DNA of 64,000 bases, taken from Ganoderma boninense (lineage: Eukaryota; Basidiomycota; Agaricomycetes; Polyporales; Polyporaceae). The DNA lies in NCBI GenBank assembly GCA_002900995.3, contig CM035312.1, forward strand, positions 62,001-126,000. Direction: 5' to 3'. The translations under genes and the position numbers were made by a program. The notes under the pieces are model-generated. The model was not told where the DNA came from and made no database searches. It saw only the letters and a program-made list of their open reading frames with translations. Shown piece after piece: positions 1-12,384 of the stretch. How positions within the stretch are numbered: the first letter of the stretch is position 1; each line of letters opens with the position of its first letter.

Positions 1-2
1 CC

Positions 3-1088
3 ATCCAATGCGAGTTGTACGATGGAATCGAGACGATTCAATATCCATTGTTATTGCAGGGACAGACAGCCTCGTTGAAGGCACTCGCTCTGCTCCACAT
101 CCGCCACTGGCTCCCCGCAAACCATTTTCCGAGCCTCGTCCATCTCAACATCTCATACTTCTTCATGGAGGAGCTTCCGCTCCCTATGCTCTCGCACCTT
201 CTCGCCGATTGCCCTCGTCTTGAGACTCTGCATATTGGCGAAGTATGGAGCTATCCCCTCCTCGACTTGGATCTCACGCCGCCCATGCAAAAAGTACATA
301 TGCCCTATCTACGCAGTATCTCCACCTGTTGTACCACGCTCCAGGCCGCGTCTCACGTACTTTCTAGTCTCGAACTACCCTCCAAGACCCGGATCCGAAT
401 CCACAACGCACCCGTCAGTGCACACACCACTGCAGACGACAATCGTCTCGCATCCCTCGCCTTCATGCAGCCTCTCACCCGCATCGAGGTTGCCGCTAAC
501 AACTCCACTCTCTACCTAGTCGCCGAAGGAGAAGGTGCAGGCATCTGGATCCAGGCAAAATGGGAGGGGGGATCGCCCAGTGTCTGGCCCGCATGGCTCC
601 GCCAGCTGCCCGAAACGGTCCCGCTCGCCTCCGTCAGCACCTTCCACGTCTCGCTTGCGGACTGGAGCGTCCTGCCGGGGCTCCTCAGCTGCATGCCCAG
701 CCTCTCGACCCTCGGGGCCATGACGCTCCCAGACGACCTTACTCACGCTCCCATGATGTCCGCGCTCCAGGCCGCGGACCCGTGCCAGCGGCCCCCCGGT
801 TGCCCAGGCCTCTCGATGCTCAGCATCCAGTGCAGCACGACGCCGGACGCTGGTTGCGTCGTCGCCCTGATGCCCCGGGATGCTCGGCGATTGTCGCGGC
901 TTGTTTTGGACTTTCCGGGCGCCTCCTTCCCCGAGCCATTACGCGGGAAGGTCGACGAGATTGAGTTCGGCTGCGGAGGCGTCTGCGCATGGGCGAAGAG
1001 GAGCGGGTGGGACGTCGAGAATGAGTATTGGCGGCTTCCGGAGGAGGACGAACCGCGTTGTGTGCTCCCGTGGACTGCTTCTGCGTAG
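3..1088 (+). CDS. F-box/leucine-rich-repeat-like protein, C-terminal part (5-prime end outside window)
   Basis: The reading frame is open through the left edge of the window and stops at 1086-1088, so only the C-terminal 360 or so residues are present, without an intron. The protein has irregular leucine-rich segments (for example LVHLNISYFF, RLETLHIGEV, LSRLVLDFPG) spaced like the LRR part of agaricomycete F-box proteins, and an acidic, Trp-containing tail. Such proteins usually carry an N-terminal F-box that binds Skp1 and recruit substrates to SCF ubiquitin ligases; here the F-box would lie upstream and cannot be seen. It is not closely related to the three F-box genes further right. The assignment rests on the repeat pattern and general resemblance only. 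Confidence 0.6.
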   Translation: MQCELYDGIETIQYPLLLQGQTASLKALALLHIRHWLPANHFPSLVHLNISYFFMEELPLPMLSHLLADCPRLETLHIGEVWSYPLLDLDLTPPMQKVHMPYLRSISTCCTTLQAASHVLSSLELPSKTRIRIHNAPVSAHTTADDNRLASLAFMQPLTRIEVAANNSTLYLVAEGEGAGIWIQAKWEGGSPSVWPAWLRQLPETVPLASVSTFHVSLADWSVLPGLLSCMPSLSTLGAMTLPDDLTHAPMMSALQAADPCQRPPGCPGLSMLSIQCSTTPDAGCVVALMPRDARRLSRLVLDFPGASFPEPLRGKVDEIEFGCGGVCAWAKRSGWDVENEYWRLPEEDEPRCVLPWTASA

Positions 1089-3446
1089 CGAGACCCACAC
1101 GGTGAGTTCGTTTTCAGGTTGTGGCGAGACTAGCGGTTAGCCCGTCCAAGTAGTCTGCGGAGTATGTCCTCGAGACGTTGCTGACCCTTCTTTGTGTAGA
1201 TCCCATTGTGGGTAGAGCTGGCTTCAATACGGGCTCGTGATCGTTGGTCGATCATGTGCGAGGGATGCGAGACTCTACGAATGCATAGTGCCAATGCAAC
1301 AGTTGCATCCATTGAGAGAATGCTGCCCTGCGGATCCGCGGATTCCTCAGGTTTAAATGTGCAACCCTATGTCGGGAGGTGAGCACTGATCGGAACCTCC
1401 CGGTTAGCACGCGAAGCTCGCGTGTGCCTATTGAATCGTAAGCGACGCTGACGTCCTCGGGGTGTTTAATAAATAGACCGCGGAGAACTCGTGCGCTCCA
1501 GCAAAAGTCCTTCACAGGCACGACAGCCCGTCGGAAAGCGGGTGAGTAATCTGTGTAATCGTGTCGTACACTTCGCGGGCTGATCGGGTCTATCAGCCCA
1601 GCACGGGCGTGACAGTGGGGCACTGGAGATTTCCGTGTGTCGCGGGTGCGGGGCGCAGTCTGCGTACAAGCAGCCCGATTCGGCGAGTGGATCGCGGACG
1701 TGAAAGGTTCGTGTTTGCGCACCGTCAACCTCATTTCCGTTAAAGTTGCCGCGCTCTGGCCAACACGTGTCCCACGCCCGCTCTACTGCCTTCCTGTTTC
1801 TCATGAACACCGAGCTTCTATCGTATTGGGGTGCCTTCTTCGACGTTTCGGAAGCGGTACTGTCTCTTGAAGGTGTGGCCTTCCCAGGGCCCCGAGCATT
1901 CACGACGAATCTGTCCTTCGCCGCGTGAAGATGGATGTGTGGACTGGGGAACGACGTCATTGCGTCGGCGATGGTGGAAGAAACCCAGAAGTTGCCAGTT
2001 TGGGAGCCCTACCGCCGACATCCATATTCATTCCAATGGCGCGTCTCATCGAGACGCCAGTGCGTTCAGTCCGTTGGAGGCCTGTGGCCTTTCATGGTTT
2101 CAGGCATGGTCTCCATCGTGACTGCGCACTATGACATTACGGCTTCTTTGTCTTCCCTCGATGAGGTCAGCTGGACCGAGCATGTTGAGTGGTCGCGCCG
2201 ATCCCAGAAAATAGCGCAACGGCTTATCCTTATCAAGCCAAGTCTGCGGTGATTGGTTCGTCGTCTTTCGTTGCTGGTCGGCGTACACGGAGGTGGATGT
2301 AGAGAGGATTAAAAACACGAGGCACCAGGAGATGGCGATTCCCGTGATCGAGAAGAACGCTCTTGCGGGACCGTCCAGCCCCGCCGGTTGCTCGTTGACG
2401 ATTCACGGTACCTTGCAGGCAGACGGGACACCGCGAATCCGTAATCTGGCTGCACCATGTGCAACGCATGCCCCGCAGCTGACATCACCCAACGGATCGT
2501 GGTCTATCGTGGTCGCCCTCCTTTGCCACAGCCGTGATCATGACGAGATCTCGCTTCTCGAGAGCTTGTCCGTCTTCAACTCGATCTCGTCACCCTAAGC
2601 GGCTTCACGAAACGTTCGCACCCACAGAATAACCTACTCTACTCCGCGAGCCCCAAGGAGACACAGGCACTTGCTCCTCGGGGTCCGTATTGGGATGCCT
2701 ACGCCAGTGGAGTGGATGTATATGTTTTCTCGAGGACACTGTGAGATCGCAAGACGTTCCTCGCTTTCGAGATCGCCGACATCAGGGTGCAGTACGCCCG
2801 TCCCGGTTTCTGGAACCGCGTGGTGACTGCGAGTCCTGGGATTTTGTCTCCCTCATTAAACCGGCGTGACCTCTAACCTTTCCGGCCCGGGGGGAGCAGC
2901 CACGACGAACAGTCTGAGTAGCTGCCGTCCATTACGCCTAGGAAGAACGTCCGAACTGCGCGCTGACCCTCCCTGTTTCTTAGTGAATGGGTACCTGGAC
3001 GACTTACCTACACCTCCCGACGCCCTCCACGGCGTAGCGCTGCGATCCAATCAAATGCGCGCCCAGGCGTCGACGGAAATGCCGGCAAAAGGTTGCGACT
3101 GGTCACAAGTCACGGGCGGTGGTGACGGCCTGGTGAACGCGTCGTGCGCGTTCCTTCGCGAGGGTGGGAGCGGGGAAGTCTGATGCGAGGGACGCTTGGC
3201 TCCGTGCCCTCTTCTGTCCGCGTTCTGTCTGACATGAGGCCGTCTCCTCGGGAGTGATATTACCTTTCTTCCCGCGGACTTTTCTTTCTTCTCGACTGTG
3301 AAGACCACCGCGTGTGCTGGGCATACGTCGTCCACTTTCCGCTTATCCCTCCTTCAGCTCCTTTCCTGCAGCGCATCTCCTCCTTCGTTCTCTACTTGTA
3401 TAGGACCTTTCAGAGACAGCTAGGCTTTGCTCTTCCGTCCACCACG
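1089..3446. other. Intergenic stretch without a supported gene
   Basis: About 2.4 kb with no reading frame that shows gene-like codon use or joins across good splice sites. On the minus strand near 2300-2390 a short hydrophobic stretch (ITGIAISWCLVFLILSTSTS) could be the relic of a membrane-protein gene, but the flanking frames are broken. The last 120 bases are CT-rich, as is common just upstream of basidiomycete transcription starts, and probably belong to the promoter of the next gene. Confidence 0.4.
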
Positions 3447-4899
3447 ATGCACGCTGCTGCAAGACCGAGACCCGATGTGAGTACCCCTCAGCCCTTTGTC
3501 CTGCACCTCGTGTCTAACAAAGAACCTTGTGCCACCCAAGCCGAGGATGTTCCTCAAGGATTTCGATACACCTGTGGACCGTCGATGGTCAGAGCTCGTG
3601 CCTCCGCGTACAGCCCTTACATTCGCCGCGATTTGGGACGAAGATGAAGGCATGGTCACGTTCTCCGGCGCGCACCTCCTCGACTCGGAGACAGCAGAGA
3701 AGGGGTGCCCACACCGCATGCCGAACGACTCCCCCTGCGACGTGCCGTTCGGCGATGGCGAGTCCCAAGTCCTCACTATCAACGACAGGTGCGCCACCAC
3801 CACGCCTGGCTTGTCGCCGCATTGCCCAGGGTACGCCCCCCCTCCTTCCGCCGGCGCCGATTCCCTGGCCTTTGTTCGCGATGCAATGGACACCGAGACC
3901 GCCATGGATTCGCGTTCATATCTCGGCTTTGGCGGCCGTCGCGCGCCACCGGGCATTCATTACACGCCTGATAGCCCTGCAATCGCGTCTTCGATGGCCC
4001 TCGCGTCCCTCGCGAACATTCCCTTCCGAAGGACGCTGATGCACAACCACCACCCGTTCGACCGCGCAAACCGCGACTCGCGCACAAGCTGCCCAGAGCT
4101 CCGCGGCCAAACCGACGAGGAGATCAGGTATTGCGAGGGGTACGACGAGGACAGCTCGAGCGACGAGGTGACCGACGAGGGTTTCTTCGAAGACCGCCGC
4201 CTGACGACCGGGACCTTGGGGTCCGCGCCGGTGCTCGTGGAAGTCAACCTGGTACGTCTCCGCGCCTGTCTGACAGCTCGTTCCCATGCCTTAACGTACT
4301 TGGATGCATCGTGGCAGTCTTCCGCATTTTCCGTCACGACCACCTCCACCGACCGCTACGTCGAGGTCGACCACCCATCACAAGCCGAAGCCTACTCTTA
4401 TGAGCAGCGGTCGCAGCGCACGCACTACCCGCGCCATAGCCAGCAGCCTCTGATGAAGGGCAAGGACGGCAGCGTCATCTCCGAGTCAGCGTGGTCAACC
4501 CTACGCGACGTCGAGCGCAACATCTGCTTCAATGTCCCGCTGGAGATCGGACGCCGGCTCAGGAAGCAGCGGTCCCCGCGCCGGAGCCCGACGCCCCCCG
4601 CGGACCCGGCCGAGGTCCTCGCGCGCCAGTACTACAACCACCTCCCCTCGCCCTCGTACGACGACGAGTCGGACATGTCCACCTGGAGCGGGACGCACGG
4701 CAGGCAGGGGTGCGTGCCCGTGCCCAACGTGAGCATCCCCCGGCCCCTGACGCCGAAGGGCAGCCTGAGTCGCGGCAAGTCGCTGCTCAACCGCGTCGTG
4801 CTGGGCAACCTGCGGCGGGGCGAGGGCAAGGACGAGCAGTGGGTGTACGTCGAGGTCGAGCACAAGGTGAAGCAGCGGATGTGCGCGGTCTGCGTTTAA
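3447..4899 (+). CDS. Uncharacterised protein, about 440 aa, three exons
   Basis: Proposed exons are 3447-3476, 3541-4251 and 4318-4899. Intron 1 (64 nt) starts GTGAGT and ends CCAAG. Intron 2 (66 nt) starts GTACGT, has a CTTAAC branch-like site and ends GGCAG. Intron 2 is a multiple of three without a stop, so it could also be read through. The product is rich in Ser, Arg and acidic residues (an ESSSDEV-type acidic patch near residue 200), has no signal peptide or membrane segment, and ends in a conserved-looking block (DEQWVYVEVEHKVKQR) followed by a Cys-containing tail. It is probably an intracellular, partly disordered protein. I do not recognise a domain and assign no function. Confidence 0.6.
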
Positions 4900-6863
4900 T
4901 CGGCCCGGCGGCCTGGGTGTGGGGGTGGCTCCGGGATGGCGAGGAGCACGCCCTCCCTCACGCGTACGGCGGCGTTGCGGGGATATGAGTCTGGGATGGA
5001 TGGCCTGCCACACACGGCCATCGTCATCAGACTTCATTTCATTCGGTCTCCCCGCGCACGCCTATTGCAATTTGCGTTGCATCGACGAGGACACGCTGCC
5101 GGGGCCCCTGCCGCGTGTCTCCCTCGTTTCGGTTCGGTTGTTTATTCACGTTCATGCTATTCTCGGGACCTGTGCTGCTGCTTCATTGCTTCTTTCTGCC
5201 TACACGTTTTCGTTCTTCTGCTTCGGCAGGCACTGCATAGAGCGTTTCTCGTTTCGCGCAGCCCGCCTGACCGATCGTTGGGTATTAGGTGTTACATTAG
5301 GAGGTCGGCGATCTCCCTCACACTCCTTGCGATACCCTTTTCGTTTTCCCCTCTCCCCTCATCCTCATCCTCTCCGGACGTCCTTACTTATGCCATGGTC
5401 GAGCCAGTCGAGCCAGTAATCTCTCCGTTTGCTCCCGCGGTCTCCTCCGAAATTCGCGCTGTACTATAGCTAACTGCTGTTATCGTTACGCCCCTGCATG
5501 TATACTGTGCCTGTGTCACTATTAGAGATGTACGTCCAGATACCGGCCTCTCTTCGCTGTACATACACCATGTATCCCCATGACCAGCATAGCTGGATAC
5601 ACGAAGCTGATGCCGTTTGTCGGTGCCTCCTTCCATTCTTGCGTGCCTGCGCTAGCTAGCGCTTCTGCCCTGGAGAACTCGAAACATGACTCGTAACATG
5701 AGGACAGCACGCGCGCCACCCAGATGCATCGTCAGCAGCAGTAAATACAGTGCGAGTCAAAGGCAATGCGTCATAGGCCGTACAGTATGAGCCAAGGCGG
5801 CAGGCGTTCTATGCATGCCGTAAAGTGCTGCACAGCGAACACATAGCCCGCGCGAGGGCTGCAGCCTCCTTCTTGCCTCTCCCTCGCGCTTCTTGCGGCG
5901 CCACCACACCTCCAGGGAGCGGCCTCGTCGCCAGCATGCAGATGCAAACCTTGGTACACTGGTTCGCGATTGCGGCGCGCGCGCGACGCGCGCGGAAGTA
6001 GACGACGGTATGTATGTAGTTCCAGTAAAACATGACATGAGATGGCCAGAAACAGAAGCAGGAACAGAAACGGAGACGGAGACGCAGGCTACCGCCGCCG
6101 TACGCTGGCGGCCCCCGAGCCAAGACATGGGCGTGACATTCAAAGAGGAGAAGGAAAAGGGGATGGAGAAGAAAGGCATCCGAAGCATAAACCGCCCTAC
6201 TATGGCGTCGGCATGAGAACGGCAAGGCACTTGGAACTTGGAAGATGTCCGACGGCGAGCTGGAAGGAAAAAAAGGGGAGAGGAGAAACGCGGGGGCGGG
6301 ACAGGGTTGGGAACGGAGAACGTTAAATGGTGGAAGGTGGAAGGGGAAGAGGGAAAGGAGGAAGGGGGGGAGGGGGAAGGGGGACGTGATAAGCATAGCA
6401 GAGGCCGACAAGGGTGACAATTAGGATATCACGGACCGGGAGATATACGCGACAGTGAACAGTGGACAGAACAGACAGGCTCAGGCTCAGGCTCGGACCG
6501 AGAGATGGGGCAGAGCAGAGGACCGAGACAGCATAAACAACAACAACAGAATAGTGTACACGGCGAAGGAGTGTTTGGGTCCACGGGCACGATTGGGTGT
6601 GTTCGTGTGTGGGCTGCGATGGGAACCCCGGGGACAGAGTCGGCGGTCGGTCCATCGAAAGCGAGACGGGCGTGAAAGCGAAATCGGAATCGGGTTCTGT
6701 GTCTATACAGCGAATCGGAAAGGCGACAGGCGGCGGCGCGGACGCGGGCCCGTGAAGGCATGGAGCACGGATATGCAAGTGTACATATACGTGCGTCCAG
6801 CCTTCAGGTGGGCAAGTGCGGTCCAACAGCTCGGGCAACTAGGCGTTGGAAGGGAGGGTCAGG
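4900..6863. other. Intergenic region between convergent genes
   Basis: About 2 kb between the 3-prime ends of the unknown gene on the plus strand and the Chs7-like gene on the minus strand, so it must hold both 3-prime UTRs. Long frames here (for example 5809-6420 minus) are made of low-complexity Pro/Phe/Leu/Ser strings from purine-rich tracts and have no domain or splice support. No RNA gene seen. Confidence 0.5.
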
Positions 6864-9354
6864 CTACCGAGGGTAGTAGATGTCTTCCTCCCACGATTCT
6901 ACGGAGGGGCGGTGACGGGTCAGTAGATGAAGCGACGGCGGGGTGGAGGGGGTGGGAAGGGAAAGCCGGCTCAACCCAGACACAGACGCACCTTCCGTAA
7001 TGCTTCGCCACGCAAAGTAGAGGATCGCCACAGCGGCGGTCTCGAGGAGCGTCGCGATAAATGATCCGTCGACCTTGTCCGACGCCTGAGGGTGAAGGAA
7101 ACGCGTGAAGGGTGAGAGACCGAGACTCGAATGCACACAGGCAGAGAGGGGGATGGGACAGAGTGGAGAGGAGGGAACGGACCTTGCAAATGACCTTGCT
7201 CAGCAAGAAGAAGTCCAGCTGGCTGAGGACAAACAAAATCGCAGCCAGGACGTAATACCACATCGGGCGCACTTCATTCAGCATCCCGAGCACGACGTAT
7301 GTCATGATCAGCAGATAGATGATCGCCGCGCTGCGGGGTGGGGAAACACAGGACATGTCAGTCGCGACGGCGCGAGAACGGCGCAATGGGAAGTGGACTC
7401 ACGCGGCCGGCCAGATGCTCGTGAGCACGAACAGCGAGATGCTGTTGAGGTCGACGAGCGGATTCGAGGGCCCAAACACATTCGTGAACGAGAAACCGAC
7501 ATCGAGGGAGATGTACGTCGTCGCAGCAAAGAACGCGACCACGAAGAACCCGAACGGCTGCCGCGTTGTGTCAGAGGCCGCGCATGGACGGAGCTTGCGC
7601 GAAGCACTCACCAACAGCGAGCTGATCGTGCCGTCCTCGACGAGCTGCGTGCTCACGATCGCGTTGCCCAGCAGGGCCCAGAACGTAGCAGCGACGAAAC
7701 CGGCATGCACGGCGGTGATCGCAGTGAGCGCGGTGGAGCCTTGCTCGAGGAAGGAGCCGGTGGAGAGCAGTTGGAGGGGGAGCGTCAGGAAGTAGAGGAC
7801 GAGGAATATTCGGAACTCGACCCGGCCTGTGGGGATACGTGAGAACGTGCGCGCGAGCCATACATGCTTTCGATGCAAGGACGCGGTGGGTGGAAGAGGA
7901 GCAGGAGGAGGTTTAGAATGTCCCATCCATGGCCTATGCGCCACCTGCCGTGGCGCATTGAGAGCAGTCACATTGAGAGTGATTCACAGACGTAATCCCC
8001 GGCAATCCAGACTCCACCCGCCTCGCCCATCGTCGACTGCAGCCGTGCGCCAACCCGCTGTTACGATCAGCTTGAGTACGCCTCTGTCTCCCCCCGCATT
8101 TTCGCTGTTGCATCTTTGCAGCCTACTTGTGCCACTGCATCCGGCTATCGCAGGATTGCGCTGAATAGACGCATGTTGCAGCATCGCTCGCCGCTATGTT
8201 AGACAGCAAGGGGGAAGGCGGGGGCACAGTGGAGAAGAATGGGCCACAGCGTGATGAGGAAGGGAGGCCCGATGTTTACAGGGCCTTGCACGACAGGCAG
8301 TAGCGGAATATCGTACCCCGGAACATCACTGTAGAATGGTCTGCGACTGGTCTCCTGTCACAGACTTGTCTTCAAGGCTGTTCAGGATCGGAAGATCGGA
8401 TAAGCCAGATAATAGACCGTTACAAGGTCGTTGTTACTCTTTGTATGCGGTGTTTCTGAGATTCAGGTCCTGAACCAGCCTTGCGACATGGTTTGTGCCA
8501 GGAGACCAATCACAGTCACAATTACGAGGGTATCCCAGGGTGCGAAATGGGTCATTGCCCGTCGTGCTGCGCCGTTGTGCCATGGAACATCTGAATGCAA
8601 GGTGATGGGGGTGGGCAAGGGAAAGCGAGCGCGCCAACTAAGAAACAGAGGCTGCGCACGACAACATCGCGTGCGCAGGCGGCACCCTCATTCGCACCAA
8701 ACCCACGGCGCACTGCGCGAACAGCAACATTTCGGCGCTGGCCACATATGTTTGTTGCTCACTCCCGCACCGCCATAGCGCGAGGGTTCCCGGCCCATGG
8801 GTTGCATAGAGGCGCATACATTTGGGAGGATGTCGACTGCGAACAGCATCCACGGAAATGCAACGATCCACGGTGCACATAGAAACGCACTGAGTGGGGT
8901 GGGTCGTCGCACGGCAGGAAGCATGGGAGCAATGAAGGGCGGAGATGGGGCGAGCGACGAGGAGAGGGCGGTAGGATGAAAAGCGAGGGGGACGAGAACT
9001 CACCGACAGCAGCCCTTCTCCGGGTTGTCCATACGATCAGAAGGAGGGTGAAGATCATGCTGAGGCCGCACGCAATGATGTTGGCGATGTTGGCGAGCGA
9101 ACCGTCATGGCCGACGCGCAGGATGCCGCATTCTGGGTTGACGCCGACGGGTGCGGAGGAGGCGTTTGCTGAGAGGCCGGTGAGAAGAGAAGAGCCGTGA
9201 TGTTGCACCTGCGAGGGGCCATCGCGAGGACGGGTGAGTGGAGGAGGCAGGGCAGGATGGGGCGAGATGGACAGACCTGACGGTAGAAGAGATTGCACCA
9301 TGGATATGAGGGGACCTGGTGGCAGAGGACCTCGAAGTCCCCGAACTTAATCAT
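6864..9354 (-). CDS. CHS7: Chitin synthase export chaperone, Chs7 family
   Basis: Seven exons give 309 aa: 9354-9277, 9208-9004, 7826-7612, 7557-7403, 7330-7183, 7085-6992, 6898-6864. All phases agree. The start MIKFGDFEVLCHQVP matches the usual Chs7 N-terminus, where a short aromatic segment precedes CxxxPxxxC. Seven or so hydrophobic segments follow, with the family landmarks AAVGRVEF, TISSLLPFG and ILYFAWRSITE near the C-terminus. Length fits the family (about 300-330 aa). Chs7 is an ER membrane protein needed for ER exit of class III-type chitin synthase (Chs3) in yeast; the same role is inferred here. Six introns: five are 54-97 nt, but intron 2 (9003-7827) is 1177 nt and carries a foldback sequence. 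Confidence 0.9.
8272..8590. repeat. Imperfect inverted repeat (foldback, MITE-like) inside Chs7 intron 2
   Basis: The left arm (about 8272-8395) and the reverse complement of the right arm (about 8463-8590) align over some 100 bases with gaps; the best blocks share GGTCTCCTG, CAAGGCTG followed by TTCAGGA, and GCACGAC. The loop is about 65 bases. Its length and intronic position fit a decayed non-autonomous DNA element. No target-site duplication could be fixed by eye. Confidence 0.55.
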
Positions 9355-10186
9355 GCCGACCTCGGAGGAAGTGGTGGTAGCAGAGGCGAAGGGGGAGGAA
9401 GGGTATCCAGGACGAGCTGAAGAAAGACGAAAGCAAGCGCAGACGGTGGTGAGAAAATGATCTCGTTGGATGAGGGCCACCACGCGCCAGCGCCATCAAT
9501 CCGCTGCCGCCAAGACCCTGGCCGCCACCAATTCCAACATACCCCCGACGCACCTTTTTCCCGAGCACTGAGCAAGCACTCGCGATGAGTTCGTCGTCGT
9601 CGTCGCGCTGTGGCCTGCAGATCGCGTGGGTGGAGGAACGTATGCAGGTCGCTGGCAACGCCGATCAGCTGAGAGCCATGAAACGGCGTCTAGCGGAACA
9701 ATACTGGCCCCCTATTGTGGCTCTTTGTACATCCGCCTCATCCGCTCTCTCCTTTGCCCGCTACCGATCATTTTACCTCCTATTCGACCTCTTCCTACAA
9801 CCCTCAATCCAAGTTCAACGTGCACTCTTGCCGCAACTCTGAGCAAATTTGAGGTTTCCAATGACCCCGACGAACCCCATGTACGCATACTTCTTTCCAC
9901 ACCGCTCACCAGCATCTCACGACCTCTTTCGATCCTCAGACCGTTCTGTATAGCCGCCTCGAAGGCGTACACCCACACACTCATTAGACATCGGTAGTCA
10001 TGGTAACCTCTGTCTTGCATACCCGTTACCCGTCCCCCCTAACCCTTCCGTTGGCCTTGCCTCGCGCGCACCCAGTCCGATGACATCGCGAGAGCGAAGT
10101 CACGGATCGCCTTCAGCTCCTAAGCAACCAAGCAAGGCTCTACTGCATTCCGAGGCTCGAGGGAGAAGACGGCGAAGGCCAGCGCA
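9355..10186. other. Upstream region of the Chs7 gene, no gene seen
   Basis: It probably contains the divergent promoter and 5-prime UTR of the minus-strand Chs7 gene. Frames on both strands are short and of biased composition. No RNA gene or repeat recognised. Confidence 0.4.
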
Positions 10187-12143
10187 ATGCCGCGGAGTCG
10201 ACGCGGGGGCGAGCCCACTTCGCCGTCTCGGCTAGTTCAAATCGCAATTATAACGCGGACCGCACCCGAGGCCTGGCGGGGACGCCTGATCCCCTCGGAG
10301 GTGGGCAAGTACAGTAAGTCAAACGACGAAAGAAAAATACGCATACATTGATCTCTTCCGGCTTCCATCCCTACCTCAGACCTGCAGCTGGTGTCCGGCG
10401 ATCGTCAGAAGCGCGCTTGCAAGTCGAACTTGGGATCTGTCCTGTTCTGACCAAGTGCATCCTTTGAACCCCGCCGCGCGCGCAGAATTGCCCACGGAAT
10501 GCCACCGACCGGGTCTACTCGAACGACGCACACTTTGTACCGCTGCTCGGGACCGCCCTAATTTCCGACCCAGCGGCTCCACTGGCGGCACCTTATTCAC
10601 CTCCTCTGGTATAGACTCGACCAAGGTCTCAACGTCTCGCACCAAGCCCAACCCTACTTTCCTAACCTTCTGTAAGCCATCTCGTACGGATTCTACGGTT
10701 TTCAGGGCCGAGCTTCCCGCTCCTGATTGAACGAGGCGCTCAACGCTGCCAGGCCGTCAACTCGACGTGGTTTGCGGCAACGGATGGCGAAGAGTCCCGT
10801 ACCGCCTGCCGTGCTACCTTCCGAAATGTGGCAACGCAGCGTCCCGGGGAATTGGTACCTTCAAATAAGAGAAATCGAAAGCGTCCGTTCAATTCTACGT
10901 GACGAACAGGATATGCTTCAACGTTCGAAGGTGGGTGTTTGTTGGGATTGTGGGCTTTGCAGGGTTGCTTCCGTTTGAGATACCTAGCTCGGTTCTCCGC
11001 TTTCTATTACCGTAAGCTATCTATCTATGCGGGCTCATGTCTGTCGAAACAGCCGTCGAAGTCTAATCTGGATTTCTCATCAGCAACTTGTAGTCGGTTG
11101 GGCTAGCAGTCGGCGCCGGCATTGCCGTCATCGTGTACGTATTCGCTACCTTCAACGACGGACACTCTCAGAGGCTCCAGAAGTTCCCTCTTGCCACGTT
11201 CTACAGCTGGCTTGGGGTCTGCCACGGTTAGGGTGCAAGGTCTATTCGAGTCATCGCCGGCTGCTTATGGTGATGTCATCGACTCATCCTGTCCCTCCTC
11301 GTCTGACGCAGATGCGTCGAGTGCCATGGCGGACGCCCAAATGTCCGACCTCATCCAAGAGCTTTCACGGCCTCGACCCTTGAGTTTCGTCCAAACACAA
11401 CTATGCGTGCCAGATCCGCTGCGGCGCCCGGGGCGACTTCCCGACCGAAACAATTCAGCGAGGCAGTGAGGCGGACCGAAACTACGTACGCGCTCTTCCA
11501 CCTAGCATCCTCCGTCCTGACAGCGATAGAAAAATAACTCACCGACAATGCGACCCCGCAGAACGTTGATTCTGGTGGCTCGATCCGCCTTCTCACTATC
11601 GGTGTGGCAGCGCCGGCGGCTGACTCGAACTCTGGCACCAGTGTTACTTAGCGACAGTATATTGCGTGGCGCGGCCCCTGCGATCCCCAGGACCCACCCG
11701 GCCGGCCGCGCGAACTCGCAGTGCGGATATCGATGCAGACCGCGCTCGCCCTGGACAGTGGATGGATGCTGCGAGTGCCGCAGCTCGGGCCCCCACAAGG
11801 CAGTTTGACTCGGAGTCGCGCCATCCCAGTCAGGCTCACGCTTCAAGCTTCAGGGGCCGCTCGGGTCCGTGACTGAGGTCGACGATGCCGAGCAAGAGCA
11901 AGACGAAGACTGTCTTAGCAGGGACTCGGGCGGCGACTTGCCAGCCGAACTTTAAGAGAAGTCAAGGGAACACGCGATGGATGAGAGCTTCGAGCTCAGG
12001 AAAAGAAAACGTAGCCTAGAGGTGCTATTGGGACAAGTACACGGTGATGGCGAGGAGCTGCGACGGAAGTTACTCCTCCGAGTTCCTACTTCCAGTCGGC
12101 CCAGTGTAGTTGCGATACTTATTCTCGCTCAGCACCAACCTTG
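10187..12143 (+). other. Possible spliced gene or decayed gene for a small membrane protein
   Basis: Fragments suggest a multi-exon plus-strand gene, but no full model holds. An ATG at 10187 runs into a strong GTAAGT donor near 10314. Open segment 10727-10930 ends at GTGGGT, and a TTGTAG acceptor at 11093 leads in the same phase into 11094-11231, which encodes a clear transmembrane helix (VGLAVGAGIAVIVYVFATF) and then stops. Downstream frames (11122-11469 and about 11957-12143, the latter coiled-coil-like) are in other phases. It is either a gene with unusual introns or a pseudogene with frameshifts. No family recognised. Confidence 0.3.
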
Positions 12144-12188
12144 AGCCCTCACAACTGAGACATTGTCGCGAGGGCAAGATCTCGATAA

Positions 12189-12271
12189 GGCCTAATGGTC
12201 TAGAAGTATGATTCTCGCTTTGGGGTTTTCTCACCTGCGAGAGGTCCTGGGTTCAATTCCCAGTTAGGCCC
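12189..12271 (+). tRNA. tRNA-Pro (anticodon TGG) with an 11-nt intron
   Basis: The acceptor stem GGCCTAA (12189-12195) pairs perfectly with TTAGGCC (12264-12270), followed by discriminator C. The anticodon arm is CTCGC / GCGAG with loop TTTGGGT once an 11-nt intron (12225-12235) is removed at the canonical 37/38 position; the anticodon TGG lies at 12221-12223. The T arm has GGTTCAATTCC and the D arm GGTCTAGAAGT, both normal for fungal tRNA-Pro. It lies 113 bp beyond the stop codon of SDR gene A. Confidence 0.93.
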
Positions 12272-12384
12272 ATGTTTTTGAACTTCCGAGACACGGACAC
12301 CGAATAAGTAAGTTTGCATTTGACCATCGTGTCTCGAAGTACCCATTGACACTCTCTTCCGATTCCTCAGTCACAAGTATGTAG

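Noticed and set aside
5809..6420. 203-codon minus-strand frame
   Set aside because: Pro/Phe/Ser/Leu low complexity from purine-rich plus-strand sequence in the 3-prime region of the Chs7 gene.
8638..9003. Hydrophobic-looking frames in Chs7 intron 2 as an additional exon
   Set aside because: The protein family is complete without them, and joining 9004 to 7826 restores AVGRVEF exactly.
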